The notes beneath the pieces were generated by a model, which was not told the DNA's origin, ran no database searches, and saw only the letters and a program-made list of their open reading frames with translations. From contig JBBHKE010003401.1 of assembly GCA_037447655.1 (NCBI GenBank), forward strand, positions 62,001 to 126,000: 64,000 nt of DNA, in the 5' to 3' direction. Below, in pieces: positions 12,257-23,879 of the stretch. The DNA comes from Zygnema cylindricum. Lineage: Eukaryota > Streptophyta > Zygnematophyceae > Zygnematales > Zygnemataceae. Position numbers and translations under genes: made by a program. Every line of letters starts with the position of its first letter. Within the stretch, counting starts at the first letter, position 1.

Positions 12257-13306
12257 TGAAACTCTGAGACCTCCATAAGTCCTCAGAGTGGACAGCTTCC
12301 AAGAAGCCTCTAGGATAATCCTGACCCCTTTGTGTTTAAGCAAAAATAACTGCCACCCTGGCAAACAAAAACTCTGACCACCTTCACCCCTGTGAAGACA
12401 AGACTCCCCTGAGTCGATAGCAAAAAGAATCTCTGAATTTGCTCCCCTGAGCAGTAAGTTATGGAGGGTCAAAGTTGACCTTTTGTACAGAAGCTCTCTG
12501 GGAGAGGGGGTCCTATCTTCTAATTTTTCTAAGTCCTATCTCTCTCACAGACTCTATCTACTGATGTACGGAACCAATCAGAATTGAGTTCCGTACGTAA
12601 AAGTACAGCTGCCGGTGTACTTTATGTACGGACATTGTACGACATGGCCAAAATGTCGACACATGTCAAATCCGGATTCGGTGCCATAATCTCCGGAGAT
12701 TCCACAATCCAACGGAATTTCGCCACGCGTCATCCGATGTGGCGATGGCCACAAACCGCCGAAATCTTCCTCCGCGATCTCGGCGCTAATCCCGACCGTC
12801 CGATTAAATTCGGCTTTAATCGTAGCCGTAATAAATACATGCGCGGTATTTGTTTCATTTACGAAACAAATGCGCGGTACTGATTTTTGTCCGTACCGTA
12901 AGTCGTACATTATATATTACTGGATCTATGTATCCCATAATTCATTTCAGTTAAATGGTTTATCGCACGTATACATATTTAAATAAATATCAAACTATAT
13001 GCTATGTAACACTACAGCTAGATTAAACGGCTAAGGCTACCCGCTATTTCCTGTCTGCCGACCGGTAGGTTCAAGGATCAAGTCCTGCCGCCGGCACATA
13101 CCTTTTAATTAAATAAAATAAACCCTAATATAAAATTCCCGTAAACCTCAGAATAGCCAAGGTAGCCATGGCTCTAGCTTCCTCTCCAATTTCTCAGTGA
13201 CTGCGACAAGTTTGAGAGTTGGAGAGAGAAGTTAGAGATAGACTGCATCGACTTCTATATTTCTTTTCAGACCTAGAAAATACTAATAAAACCATTAGTT
13301 TCTACA
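12257..13306 (-). mobile_element. Copia LTR, full length
   Basis: About 1,050 bp from TGTAGAAACTAATGG (13306, minus strand) to TTTCA (12257), so it has TG...CA ends. It matches 6435-7482. It lies where the 5' LTR of the body at 7483-11595 should be, with Gypsy integrase between. On its right it touches the decapitated Gag of the plus-strand Copia at 13307. Internally it holds the tRNA-like box near 13030-13100 and the CATGGCTCTAGC word shared by all LTR copies here. Confidence 0.8.
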
Positions 13307-16300
13307 TGTGTCCGAAAAGGGGAAAGAGAAGGAGACACCCCTCACTCATATTGCCACAGTATCGGGAGCGGCGACCATGAAGACCGTGGAGAACGATACT
13401 CAAATGTGGGAGGATGTAAACATGGCTTCCAAGAACTTCATTCTAAGGCACCTCACTCAAGATTTGGCTACTCCTCGTCTTCACATATACAAGGCCGAGG
13501 AGTTGTGGGTGAGTTTGGTGGAGATTTATAGAGCTGGAACTATTCAGGAGCTCCAGTTGGCTGAGCAAGAGCTAGTGAGTTACACTTACAAATGAGGAAA
13601 GATGTTAGATTACTGTAATGATCTTTCTTGTTTGTATATGGAAATGGAAAGTGTCGAGTGGACAGGTATAATGAAAATGAAAGTTAACACCCTTATCATG
13701 AAATTACCAGATGAGTTCGAAAACATACTGTACCGAGTACAGGGAATGCGTGATAGTTCATGGAAATGGAACACAGTAGTCAGGATGATACTTGTGCAGG
13801 AAAACACAATGGAGATTAGGAGAGGAGGAAAGAGCATTCAAGCTCTAGCAGTAGGAGGGGACCGATGGGGGAAGGACACGAAGAAACCTTATAGAGGGGA
13901 AAAAGATCATTCTGGGGGACAGAGGCCCCCAAAGGGTCTTTGTCATTATTGCAAAAAGCCGGAATACTTTATCGCAGATTGTGTCAAGCTATCAGAGCTG
14001 AGGCTCCAAGAGAACCGTGGAGGGGGTTCTACCGGAGGGAAGAAAAAGGCACTCGTGGTTACAAAAGTGTCAGGAGAAACCGAGGATGAGTCCTCTCAGG
14101 AGGATGGGGAGCTTCTTCTTGACGAGAGTCTGGAGGAGAAGGAGATTCCTTGGAGGTAGAAGTGTGCCCTTGGAGCAATCGGGGAAGCTCCACAGGAGGG
14201 ATGGATCATCGACTCAGGTGCATCCATGCATATGTGTCGTGATAAAGAACTCTTCACTAAGTTAAGATAGATTCCTACTGTAGAGATACAGTATGGGGAT
14301 GGGAGAGTGGTAACTACAAATCTAGTGGGATCAGTAGATCTGAAAGTCTTAGTGGAGGGTAAGACTTCTATACTTACATTCTCAGATGTACTTTACATTC
14401 CTCAGCTGAGTAAAAATCTTGTCTCTACGTCTGTGTTGGATGACAAAGAGTTTGATACCTTCACTAGAAAGGCAGTCTTTACAGCTAAGTATGTGGATGA
14501 AGTTTACTTCACAGCAGATAAGGGTAGCCAAGGAATGTTTAGGCTTAACCTGAGTAATGAAAAGAAGAATGCTTACTATGTTGGTGTTCCTAAGGTGATG
14601 ATTTGGCATAAGCGGTTAGGGAATGTGCATTTTGATAGGTTAAGGGAAATGAAAAAGCTTAGGGTAGTAGATGGCATTCAGTATGGGGATAATGAAATGA
14701 TGGATGATTGTAGTGGTTGTGCTCAAGGTAAGGCTCACAGACTTCCCTTTTCCAAAGCCGCCACATATAGAGGTGAGAATGTGTTAGATTTAGTCCACAC
14801 AGATATTTGGGGACTTGCAAAAGTACCTTCGGTTGGAGGAAAGAGGTTTATGATGATAATAACTGATGACTGGTCTAGATACTCTAGAGTCTACTTTCTG
14901 AAAACAAAGTCTAAGCATCAACTTACTTCAAAGAATATAAAGCTTAGGGTGAGAAGTTGCATGAAACCCCCATTAAGAGGATAAGGAGTGATAATGGGGG
15001 GGAATATACTTCTAACGAGTTTGAGGAATATCTGAGAGATGAGGGATTCCAGCACTAGAAAACTATACCATATAACCCGGCACAAAATCGGGTAGCTGAG
15101 AGGTTGAATCGAACACTAGGAGATAGTGTACGCAGTATGTTGGCCGACAAGAAAATAGGAAAGAGATTTTGGGCAGAAGCAATGAATTGTGCCAACTACA
15201 TTAAGAATAGAGTCCTCAACTCAGCTGTAAAGGGAGTCACACCTTATGAGAGATGGGTTGGAAGGAAACCAGATATCTCACACCTTAAAGTATTTTGTAG
15301 CCAAGTTTACAGTCTTGACACAGATAGGAAAAACTGGAAACTAGATGCTAAGGGAAAACCTAGATACTTTGTGGGATATGATGAGGATGTTAAGGGATAT
15401 AGAGTCTATGACTTAGCAAAGAAAGATATCATTCTGGTCAAACACTTAGTTGTCATGGATGAAGGGAAGTCATTTGACCCTTTCAAATATACAAAGAATA
15501 TAAGGATCAGATTTGAGTCCGAAAGTGAGGAGAACTCGGTCGTTCCCGAAAGGGACATGGGTGAAACCGTGATTACAAATTCAGTGGAGATCCAAGATAC
15601 AGGAGACTCACCGGAAACCTCACATACTCATATAGACTTCGAGGAGATAGAAGAAGCAGGACAAGAACCGGTTTCCATGGACAGGGGAGCCGATAAGACT
15701 GTGAGAAGAAATCCAAGACTTCCATCCATTCTTGCTTCGCAGTTTGAGGGAGGAAGGAGGAGCAACAAAAATATTACAGGAAAAACAAGCCGCTCATAAG
15801 GTAACAAAGCTATCTCACCCTGATGAGCCTCAGTCTTACTTAGAGGCAGTGAATAGTCCTAAGAAAGAAAGATGGATTAGAGCTATAAATGATGAGATGG
15901 CTTCAATCATGGAAGCGAATACTTGGGAACTAGCAGATTGTCCTCCAGACAGAAAACCTATTGGGTGTAAAGGGGTATTTAAACTAAAACTGAACCCTGA
16001 TAATACCATTGAAAGATATAAGGCTCGATTGGTAGCGAAGGGGTTCACTCAAAAGGAGGGGATTGACTATGAGGAGACCTTTGCTCCGGTTGTTCGGTTC
16101 CCATCAGTAAGGATTCTCCTCAGCCAGGCAGCAGCGGCAGACATGGAAATCCACCAGATAGACATTAAGACTGCGTTTCTAAATGGTGAGTTAGAGGAAG
16201 TAATTTTCATGAGACAACCCGAGGGGTTACTGGAAGAAAGAGAAGAGAGCAAAGTCTGCAGGCTCATAAAGTCCTTATATGGACTGAAGCAGGCTCCCCG

Positions 16301-17429
16301 ACAGTGGAATAAGAAACTAGATGAGTTTCTTACCAGTCTGGGATATATCCGTATCAGTTCTGACCATTCTATCTATATGTTTGAAGATGAGAATGGTGTC
16401 ATTTTTATTGCAATTTATGTGGATGATCTGCTTGTGTTGAGTAAATCCTTGGAAAAGATCAATAAGTTTAAAACAGATCTTAGAAGCATATTTGATATGA
16501 AAGATTTAAGGGAGGCAAAATATATTTTGGGGATTCAAATGGAGAGAGATAGGGGGAAGAAGATTATCAGACTTACTCAGAAAGAAGCAATAGGTTATAT
16601 GCTTGAGAAATTCCAGATGGAAAATGCTAACAGTTGTACCACTCCCATAGACTTGAAAAAAGTAAGTGATGGGAGTGTAGAAGGAGGAATGATGATCTTA
16701 GATGATCAAATGAGTACACAAGAGAGAGAGTTTATGAAGACTATCCTTTATAGACACGTTGTAGGAAGTTTAATCTATTTTATGAATTGTACCAGGCCGA
16801 ACATAGCGGCAGCAGTTGGAGTACTCAGTAGGAGTCTTAATGATCCTAGGAAGAGGGATTGGGAGGCAGCCAAGAGAGTCATGAGATATTTGGTAGGAAC
16901 CAGGAGTTATGGTTACATTTGGGAGGGGAGCACACTGACATCACTACTTGGAGTGATGCCAGTTATGGGGACGCACCTATGAGACGATGCACTTCTGGGT
17001 ATGTGTTGTATGTTGGGGAAGGTGCATGCTGTAGGAGCAATAAGCGACAAAAGGTGGTTGCTCAGTCCACTATGGAGGCTGAATACATGGCCTCTTGTTC
17101 TGCTGTGAAAGAGTTGATGTGGGTCAAGTCTTTGCTGCAAGAACTGGGGTATATGAAGGAGGGAGTGCATGAAGTGTTTTGTGATAATCAAGCTGCCATA
17201 GCAATTGCAGCCAATCGAAAACATCATTTTAAGGCTAAACATATGGACATAAGATTAAGTTTTGTAAGAGAAAAAGTTGAGAATAAAATAGTGAATCTTG
17301 TATATAGATCTGATGAGGAAATGGTAGCGGACATGATGAACAAACCTGTGCCCTCACCGAAGTTAAAATACTGTAGGAAAAATTGTGGATTAAAAGAAAA
17401 ATTAAAAAAAGACTAGAAAATAACGGGAG
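13307..17429 (+). pseudogene. Copia retrotransposon Gag-Pol, plus strand
   Basis: Order: Gag (13308-14159, one internal stop near 13593; CCHC region CHYCKKPEYFIADC has Tyr-Phe in place of the usual Gly-His, so the knuckle is impaired), protease (WIIDSGASMHMC, about 14200-14235), GAG-pre-integrase (MIWHKRLGNVH), integrase (LVHTDIWGL, RSDNGGEYTSN), RT and RNase H (15732-17416: ETFAPVVRFPSVR, IDIKTAFLNGELEE, FIAIYVDDLLVLS, TWSDASYGDAPMRRCTSGY, STMEAEYMAS, AKHMDIRLS). Stops and shifts occur near 14270, 14985 and 16980. The first codons of Gag and the 5' LTR are missing. It ends in a purine tract (AACGGGAG) directly before the LTR at 17430. Confidence 0.9.
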
Positions 17430-18427
17430 TGTTGAAATAAGTAGTTTTTGTATTTTCTAGGTCTAAACTAAATTAGCGGAAACATTTATAGAAAATGATG
17501 GCAGCCTGCCTCCATCTCTTCTCTCTTTCCCCCATACTTGTTGTAGTCAATGAAGGAGAGAGAGAGCGATGGAGCAATGGTTGCATCAGCTCCATAGGAA
17601 GGACTAAAGAGTGACTTAAGTCACTCTCAACAAAAGGTTGAGTCCGGCAGGACTCGAACCCCCGACCGGTAGAGAGCGGCGTAGCCGTTAACTCTAACCA
17701 GTCTGTCGTAGAAGTCCTTTAGATGATACAGGGTTTCATTCATATTTAAACTATTCTATTATATTGAAATGATTTAACTGTAATATGGACAAAACGAACA
17801 TAGAAGTTGTTAAGGTTTAGTGCGAACGTCATTTCGCACGAAACAAATGAAACGGACATTTGTTTGAAACGGTCGACATTTAATTTCGAATTTAATATGA
17901 CGGCGCACGTCATCGCCGAGATCGCGGAATGGTCACTTTGGATTTTATGGACGTGGCATGACGTGGCGCCGCGTGGAAGGATGACATTCAGTCGCGAGAA
18001 TTCGGGAGAATATACCAACGAGTGGAAAAATGACACACGTCCACTGAGTAGCCTTGTCGTACACCGACCGTACAGAAAGGACATCGGCCGTAGTACCTTT
18101 CTATACTTTACAGTAATATGATTGGTTCGTACTTTAGTAGATAGGGGTTGTGAGAGAGATTTAGGACTTAGGAAATTCTGACACCTCTCTCTCTAAGAGA
18201 GCTTTGTATAAATTGGCATTTTTGCCGGCTCATAACTTATCGGCTGGTTGGCCGTTTTCAGTGATTCGTTTTGCTACGGACTCAGGGGAGTCCATGCTAC
18301 ACAGGGGTGCTGTCAAATTTTCAGTTTGCCTTCTTGGACAGCAGTGGTTGTGGCTTCAAGTGGGTTAGTTAAATACTATCTAGAGGCTTCCTGTATTTTG
18401 TGGTCCAATGGAGGACACAGAATTGCA
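17430..18427 (+). mobile_element. 3' LTR of the plus-strand Copia
   Basis: Begins TGTTGAAATAAGTAG right after the purine tract AACGGGAG and ends near AATTGCA at 18427. It has the same layout as the minus-strand LTRs (head with TATTTTCTAGGTC, tRNA-like box, CGAGATCGCGG block, tail with GGAG..CACAGA) but is clearly diverged. It runs directly into another LTR in the opposite orientation. Confidence 0.8.
17645..17715 (-). other. tRNA-like segment (A and B boxes) inside the LTR
   Basis: On the minus strand a perfect internal B box, GGTTCGAGTCC, lies about 45 bases after an A-box-like TGGTTAGAGTT. The spacing suits a tRNA-derived pol III promoter. The 5' and 3' acceptor sequences do not pair and the T stem is imperfect, so it is not a working tRNA. 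Decayed counterparts occur at the same place in each related LTR (near 4890, 7245, 13075, 18740 and 63075). Confidence 0.4.
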
Positions 18428-19417
18428 TCCACGTGTCATCCGGAGTGGCGGCGTCTGCAAACCGCCAAATTGTCCTTTTGGCGATACCGGCGCTAACCAC
18501 GGCCGTCCGATTTATATCGTCATTTAATACGGACCGCCGAAACAAATGTTCGTACTATTTGTTTCGTCCGGTACTATTAGTACAATTGTTTCTATGTCCT
18601 ATACACCGTAATCCAGTTAAAAGAAAGTCCCTACATGTAACTATTTATATACCTAGCAAACCCTATATGCCTTAGCACTAGTTCTAGACTATTGGATAAG
18701 GCTAACGACTACGGGTTATTCGACAGACTGTAGGTACCAAGATCAACTTCTAGGTCCGTCAAAACACTTTTTTGGTAAGTCTACGAAATCTACACCCTGT
18801 CTCCATAGAGAGCTTAGGCAACCATGCCTCTAGCTCCCTCTCCAGCCTTTAGTGACTACAAAAACACCTTTTTGGTAAGTCTACCAAATCTACACCCTGT
18901 CTCCATAGAGAGCCTAGGCAGCCATGCCTCTAGCTCCCTGTCCAGCCTTCAGTGACTACAACAAGTGTGGGGGCTTGGTGAGGGGAGTTAGAGGCAGACC
19001 GCCTCATAAGTCTACCAAATCTACACCCTGTCTCCATAGAGAGCCTAGGCAGCCATGCCTCTAGCTCCTTGTCTAGCCTTCAGTGACTACAAAAACACAT
19101 TTTTGGTAAGTCTACCAAATCTACACCCTGTCTCCATAGAGAGTTTAGGGAGCCATGCCAGTAGCTCCTTGTCCAGCCTTTATTGACTACAACAAGTGTG
19201 GGGGCTTGGTGAGGGGAATATGAGGCAAACCGCCTCATAAGTCTACTAAATCTACACCCTGTCTTCATAGAGAGCCTAGGCAGCCATGCCTCTTGCCCCG
19301 TGTCTAGCCTTCAATGACTACAACAACTGTGGGGGCTTGGTGACGGGAGTTAGAGGCAGACCGCCTTAGTTTTTTAACTATCCTAATATAGACCTAGAAA
19401 ATACTCAAATATCAACA
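18428..19417 (-). mobile_element. Copia-type LTR in opposite orientation, tail missing
   Basis: On the minus strand it begins TGTTGATATTTGAG at 19417 and follows the shared LTR layout up to the block that reads GCCGCCACTCCGG. It stops there, about 470 bp short of a full LTR tail, at the junction with the LTR ending at 18427. Its head part has been expanded into tandem copies (18774-19375). Confidence 0.65.
18774..19375. repeat. Five tandem units inside an LTR, alternating about 100 and 133 bp
   Basis: Each unit starts AAGTCTACCAAATCTACACC and includes CTCCATAGAGAGCCTAGGCA. Starts are near 18774, 18876, 19009, 19106 and 19238. Short units stop after AGTGACTACAAAAACAC, while long ones continue through GTGTGGGGGCTTGGTGA to GACCGCCTCAT. 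Other LTR copies here have this block once. Confidence 0.75.
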
Positions 19418-21049
19418 GGATGATATGAACACTACACCACGAATCGTAATTAGAGTAAAGAAAAAATTAGAGTAGAAAAAGAAAAATAAATAGAGTTATT
19501 ACCTCTATTTTGTGTGATATAACATTTTCATAAAGGATTTTTACTCTAATTTATCAATAACGGTATGTCTCCATGTGCATAAGTACGGGTTTTTTTTTGT
19601 CGTTTTCCTGTAAAACTTATCGATGTACTACCTAAGTTGCAACCGTACTACGGAATTGCAAATTTGTAGAGTACAATTTGCGTCATCGTTGAATTTATGA
19701 TGTATGAAAAAAAATTGTCTTGTATTCTTTGACCCACCTCCACGACAAAAAACGTCATCTTTAACCTTACGTTTAAAACACATGCGCGATGTGTTTTCAA
19801 ACTAGGTATTTCGATAAACAAATAGGAACGTATAGTCGCACGTGCCATAATTTTTGAAAATTTTCATACAATTTCAAAAGACAAAAAAAAGTACAAAATT
19901 CGCTTTGTTTTGTCTGTTTGCGTTCTGATTCGACGAAAAAAAAAACCCAATTTGTTTAGTTTTGTCTGTTTTTGTCCTGTACGGATTACTTTTTTGCAGG
20001 GGTCTTCAAATTCCTATGCCATTTCACGCCGGCCGGATAGGAGACACAAAGGCAAAACGCCTCGTCTTCAACCCTCAAACGACATAAGCTAGAAGGCAAT
20101 ACGTCTACAATGTCACTGTAAGATATGCGACGTCACAAGCAGTTTCAAAAAAAAACGTGTGACCACAGATTGTAGACGTTGACAACCGTCACAGGTACTG
20201 TCGACATATACAATCGTCACTAGCGTAAGTTACAATTTTGTCCTTAGTGTATGTCCCCATGTACTTGTAACTTAGCGAACTTACTTTGTATTTTAGCGCG
20301 GATCCGTCAGACCCGGTTTTGAAGTGTCCTTATGTCTATAAGGACGAAATCGTAAATACGCTTGTGACAATTGTATACGTTGTCAATACTTATGACAGTT
20401 GTCAACGTCTACAATCTGTGGTCGCACGTTACCTTTTGGAACCGCTTGTGACGTCGCATGTCTTACTATGACATTGTAGACGTACCGTCTTCTAGCCTAT
20501 GCCGTTTCACGATTGAAAACGAGGCGCTTTTCCTTGGCGTCTCCTATCCGGTCGACGTGAAATGGCATCGATATTTGAAGACCCTTGCAAAAAAGAAATC
20601 GGTACTGCACGAAAACTGACAAAACCAAACAAATTGTGTAATTTTCTTAGTCGTATTCGAACGCAAACGGACAAAACATAGCAAATTTTGTACTTTATTT
20701 GTCCTTGGAAATCCTAATAAAATTTTCGAAACTTAGGCACGTGCAAATATATGTTCCTATTTGTTTATCGAATATATTGTCGAACGTGCCCAAGAAACAT
20801 GAGAGAAGGGCCCACTACCCGAAGTAGTCGGCATCGGAGTCCTATAAATAACCCCCAAAATGCGAATGCTTCCCATAATAATGATTATGCCCACTGCTGC
20901 CCGCATCGCGCCCATCGACATGCATGCAAAATAGGGTGGATGATCGGACAGGTAATATGAATGAGTGCATGGGAGGGCAAAAAGATATCTCCTCCCCCTT
21001 CCTTTCCCCACCTAGCCGGGGAAAGGGATTGGGTTATTAGTCTTTGAGA

Positions 21050-22855
21050 TGGTCTCTCTTCTTCTCCTAATCCACCATCACCACCTCACGCCCCTTATCT
21101 TTCGCCATCCCTATCTACCGCTGCAGCCATCCGTCGGTCCCCGGACCCACTTGTTGTACCCTACAAATACGACGTCCCCGCCTATTCACCTTCTTACGGA
21201 CGTTCTCCTTTTTCCAGCTCAAGAACTAAACCTCCCCAGGCATCTAGGAGGCGAACCAGGAGACATACGCCTTTTCCTACAGGGCCCCAGCAGTCTACGT
21301 CTCCATCTCCGCCACCGTCCATTCCACAAAGGACCTCCTTTGAACAAACCTCGTCTTCACATCCTATCGGTGAAGAGTTCTCAGAGAGGAACGAGCCTCT
21401 CATAGGTATAGAGGAGCAGACAAGCGGACATCTGATTCTAGCGAAACACCAGCTAGAAAAACAGACCCTTATGCTATATATCCAGTAGCGGGAACTTCCT
21501 CAGCGAGGGGGAAGTCCACCTCTCATCGGGCAGCTCCTTGTACTGGAGGAGGAGGCTGGTCCGATCAAGAATACGCAGATCCAAGGGTCATTTCACCCCC
21601 TCAATTTGTTAGTCCCACTCGGCCTTCCTCACCCCATTTCACCAACCTTGCGGAGGAGGAGAAAATGGGTGACATAAGGATTTTTATAGGGGATAATTTG
21701 GGGATCGTGTTCTTGGATTTGGAATTGTTGTGGAAATCTGTCACACAATCCGAGATAAATAAGTATAGGGGGGGGAGAAATCCTAGATGACTTCGAAACT
21801 ACCCTCTTCTCAATGATGGTCAATTATCTCGTTGGGGGCGCTATAGCAGATTACAAACAGCGACAACCTCTCTGATGGCTCCCACCATCAAGATTTCAGA
21901 CCCGATACTCGATGCGGCAGTCTTGCAAGCGGAAGCCGACTTTGCTGCAATTGCAACCGCTCTTGTCACACCCACCTTCAAAGATGACATGAAACAGCAG
22001 GCACAGGGTCAACCCTATGTGAACCAAATGACAATAAACTGCAGGCACAAGGTTAGGCCTATGTCAACCACCTACATACCATACAGGCCGCCGAATCCGC
22101 CACCCGAATGGTCGCAAATCCTTTACCCTATACCACTTTTTTGAACACCTGGAGACTCCTTTACACAGAAAAGAATGAATCGGCAATCAAGGAATTTACG
22201 AAATTCCGTTGTACGAAGAGTCAAACCCCCCAGGCAATTTTCAACAGAGTATCAAGCCCTTGTCAAAAGACCAAACTATCAACCATCAATCTCCCGGCTA
22301 TAGAAACCAAATACTTTATCGCAGTTTGGAATTCGTTTGGGCCCACGGGGCAGACTGCCCTCGACTATTCGATCGCAGGACAGGCCATCCAGGACAACAA
22401 TCCATCCACTAAAGAAATCTCGCTAGTCGCAATGAAGCTCTACGACCACTTCTTTTATAGGGAGGCCCAAGAGAAGGCGGTAACAGGCAAAACCAGGGGA
22501 AACTTTGCAGGGTTTGCCGGAGAAATGCCTCCTAAAAATGAGGAATCAGCAAAAATTCTAGCTTTGCGGAAGATTAAGGGGAAACAAGTGGTGGATAGCA
22601 GATTTGAACCAGCCATGGGGGCCGATGACCGAGTCTTTTTGTACAACTATCTAAACTGTCAACAAACTGGTCATGGATGGAAGCGCTGCCGCTGGAAGTT
22701 CAAACCAGAATTGGCCCTCGACCAGAAAGAATGGGAAAAGGAAATAGCAGAAAGGACGAAGAAACACCAAGATAGGAGACCAAGGTGGGGAGTGCTTGGC
22801 CTGGAAATCTTTGTTTGTTGCACCAGAAGAACAAAAAGCGGTATATTTTTGTAAT
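21050..22855 (+). pseudogene. Gag-like region of the innermost retroelement
   Basis: The first part, to about 21860, is Pro/Ser/Arg-rich in changing frames. From 21875 two overlapping frames (21875-22144, then 22108-22854) give a helical capsid-like region and then a zinc-knuckle-like motif, LNCQQTGHGWKRC. That matches CX4HX4C, with the first Cys of CCHC replaced by Tyr. A Lys/Glu-rich tail follows. No Pol domain follows on this strand. Gag is inferred from the knuckle and position; the family is not clear. Confidence 0.5.
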
Positions 22856-22879
22856 GTGTGTTGTGGTCCTACTTTCTCT

Positions 22880-23640
22880 TAGGATCTACTGCACAAAGTT
22901 TCAGGATTCTAGGATCTGTTGTTTCAAAAATTTATGGATGACGGGGAGCGGAATCAAATTGGTCCAATAAGCCCTAAGTCTGGTGCCCCGGATCTCATTT
23001 GCGCCGCGTTGAAAACTATTGGACTTCCTAAAATCTAGGTCACCTGATTCCAAGTGTCGGCAACCTGTTTTTGTGAGTCGTCCCCCTGGTGGACATTCTC
23101 CAAAACATACCCAGAGGTGTATCCTGAAGCTGGTGTATCCATGAGATGACTAAAATCATTTGAAAAAATGTTGCACTCTTGCTCTCCCTACGCCCCCTTC
23201 CTTGTCCTGTTAAGGAGTATCCATGACAAGGCCATCCAGCCACTACCACATCCACCCTTCCCAGACTGGATATATGAGGTGTCATTATGTTTTCCACATT
23301 CTGGGGAAGATTCCGGTGGGCTTTGGATAAAGTGTGCACATCGAGCTGCTGAGGGTATAGATGGTGGAGCTGTTGCAAGCGATGCTCGCTGACTGCTCGT
23401 GCTTCGGGCGATATCTCCACGGCTATATAGGATTCTACCTCATATCCTGCCTTCAAAACGACTTCTGGGTCAATACTGGTTCCAAAAAATAGAGATAAAA
23501 TCTGGAGGCTTGAATCGGGAACCGTCAATGACACCACTTGTCCGTTGAATTTTTCGTGTTCGGATATGGTCCCTGAAACATCAGAACGAAGGTTTGAAAA
23601 TTTATCGTTTAGTAATAAAGCTAAGAATGTCTGATCCACT
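22880..23640 (-). pseudogene. Cytosine-C5 DNA methyltransferase domain in a retroelement
   Basis: The minus strand encodes a C5-methyltransferase catalytic domain. LSLFFGTSIDPEVVLKAGY is the SAM-binding motif I region (with FFG where many enzymes have F-x-G-x-G). YIAVEISPEA is motif II (acidic residue after a beta strand). VDVVVAGWPCHGYS is motif IV with the Pro-Cys nucleophile, followed by a GQGRG loop. In a shifted frame come ENV (motif VI, near 23090) and RLRAYWTNL (near 22930). One or more frameshifts after motif IV and a stop near 23040 inactivate it. It follows the protease in the same orientation, so it was probably part of one polyprotein. Retrotransposons with captured methyltransferases have been described in charophytes and dinoflagellates. 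Which DNMT class it belongs to is open. Confidence 0.75.
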
Positions 23641-23879
23641 CCCCGCCGGAGTTTGGCAACCTGTAATAATATGTCATTGTATTCCTCTTCCCACCGCTTG
23701 GAAATAAGGAATTGCTAGATTTCCTCAGCTATATCTTTAGAGTTGGCAAAAAGTTCAGTCGGAGAGGATGTAGCATACACCGGGAAGTAGCCACACACTA
23801 GGACATTGGTCTTCCTCTGGTTCTATAAGTCTAAAAGAACCACCACTTTAGTCCCTTTCGGATTTCCGGGGTCTCGAAC

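Noticed and set aside
17645-17715. Functional tRNA gene
   Set aside because: A and B boxes are present but acceptor arms do not pair and the T stem has mismatches, so it was kept only as a tRNA-like segment.
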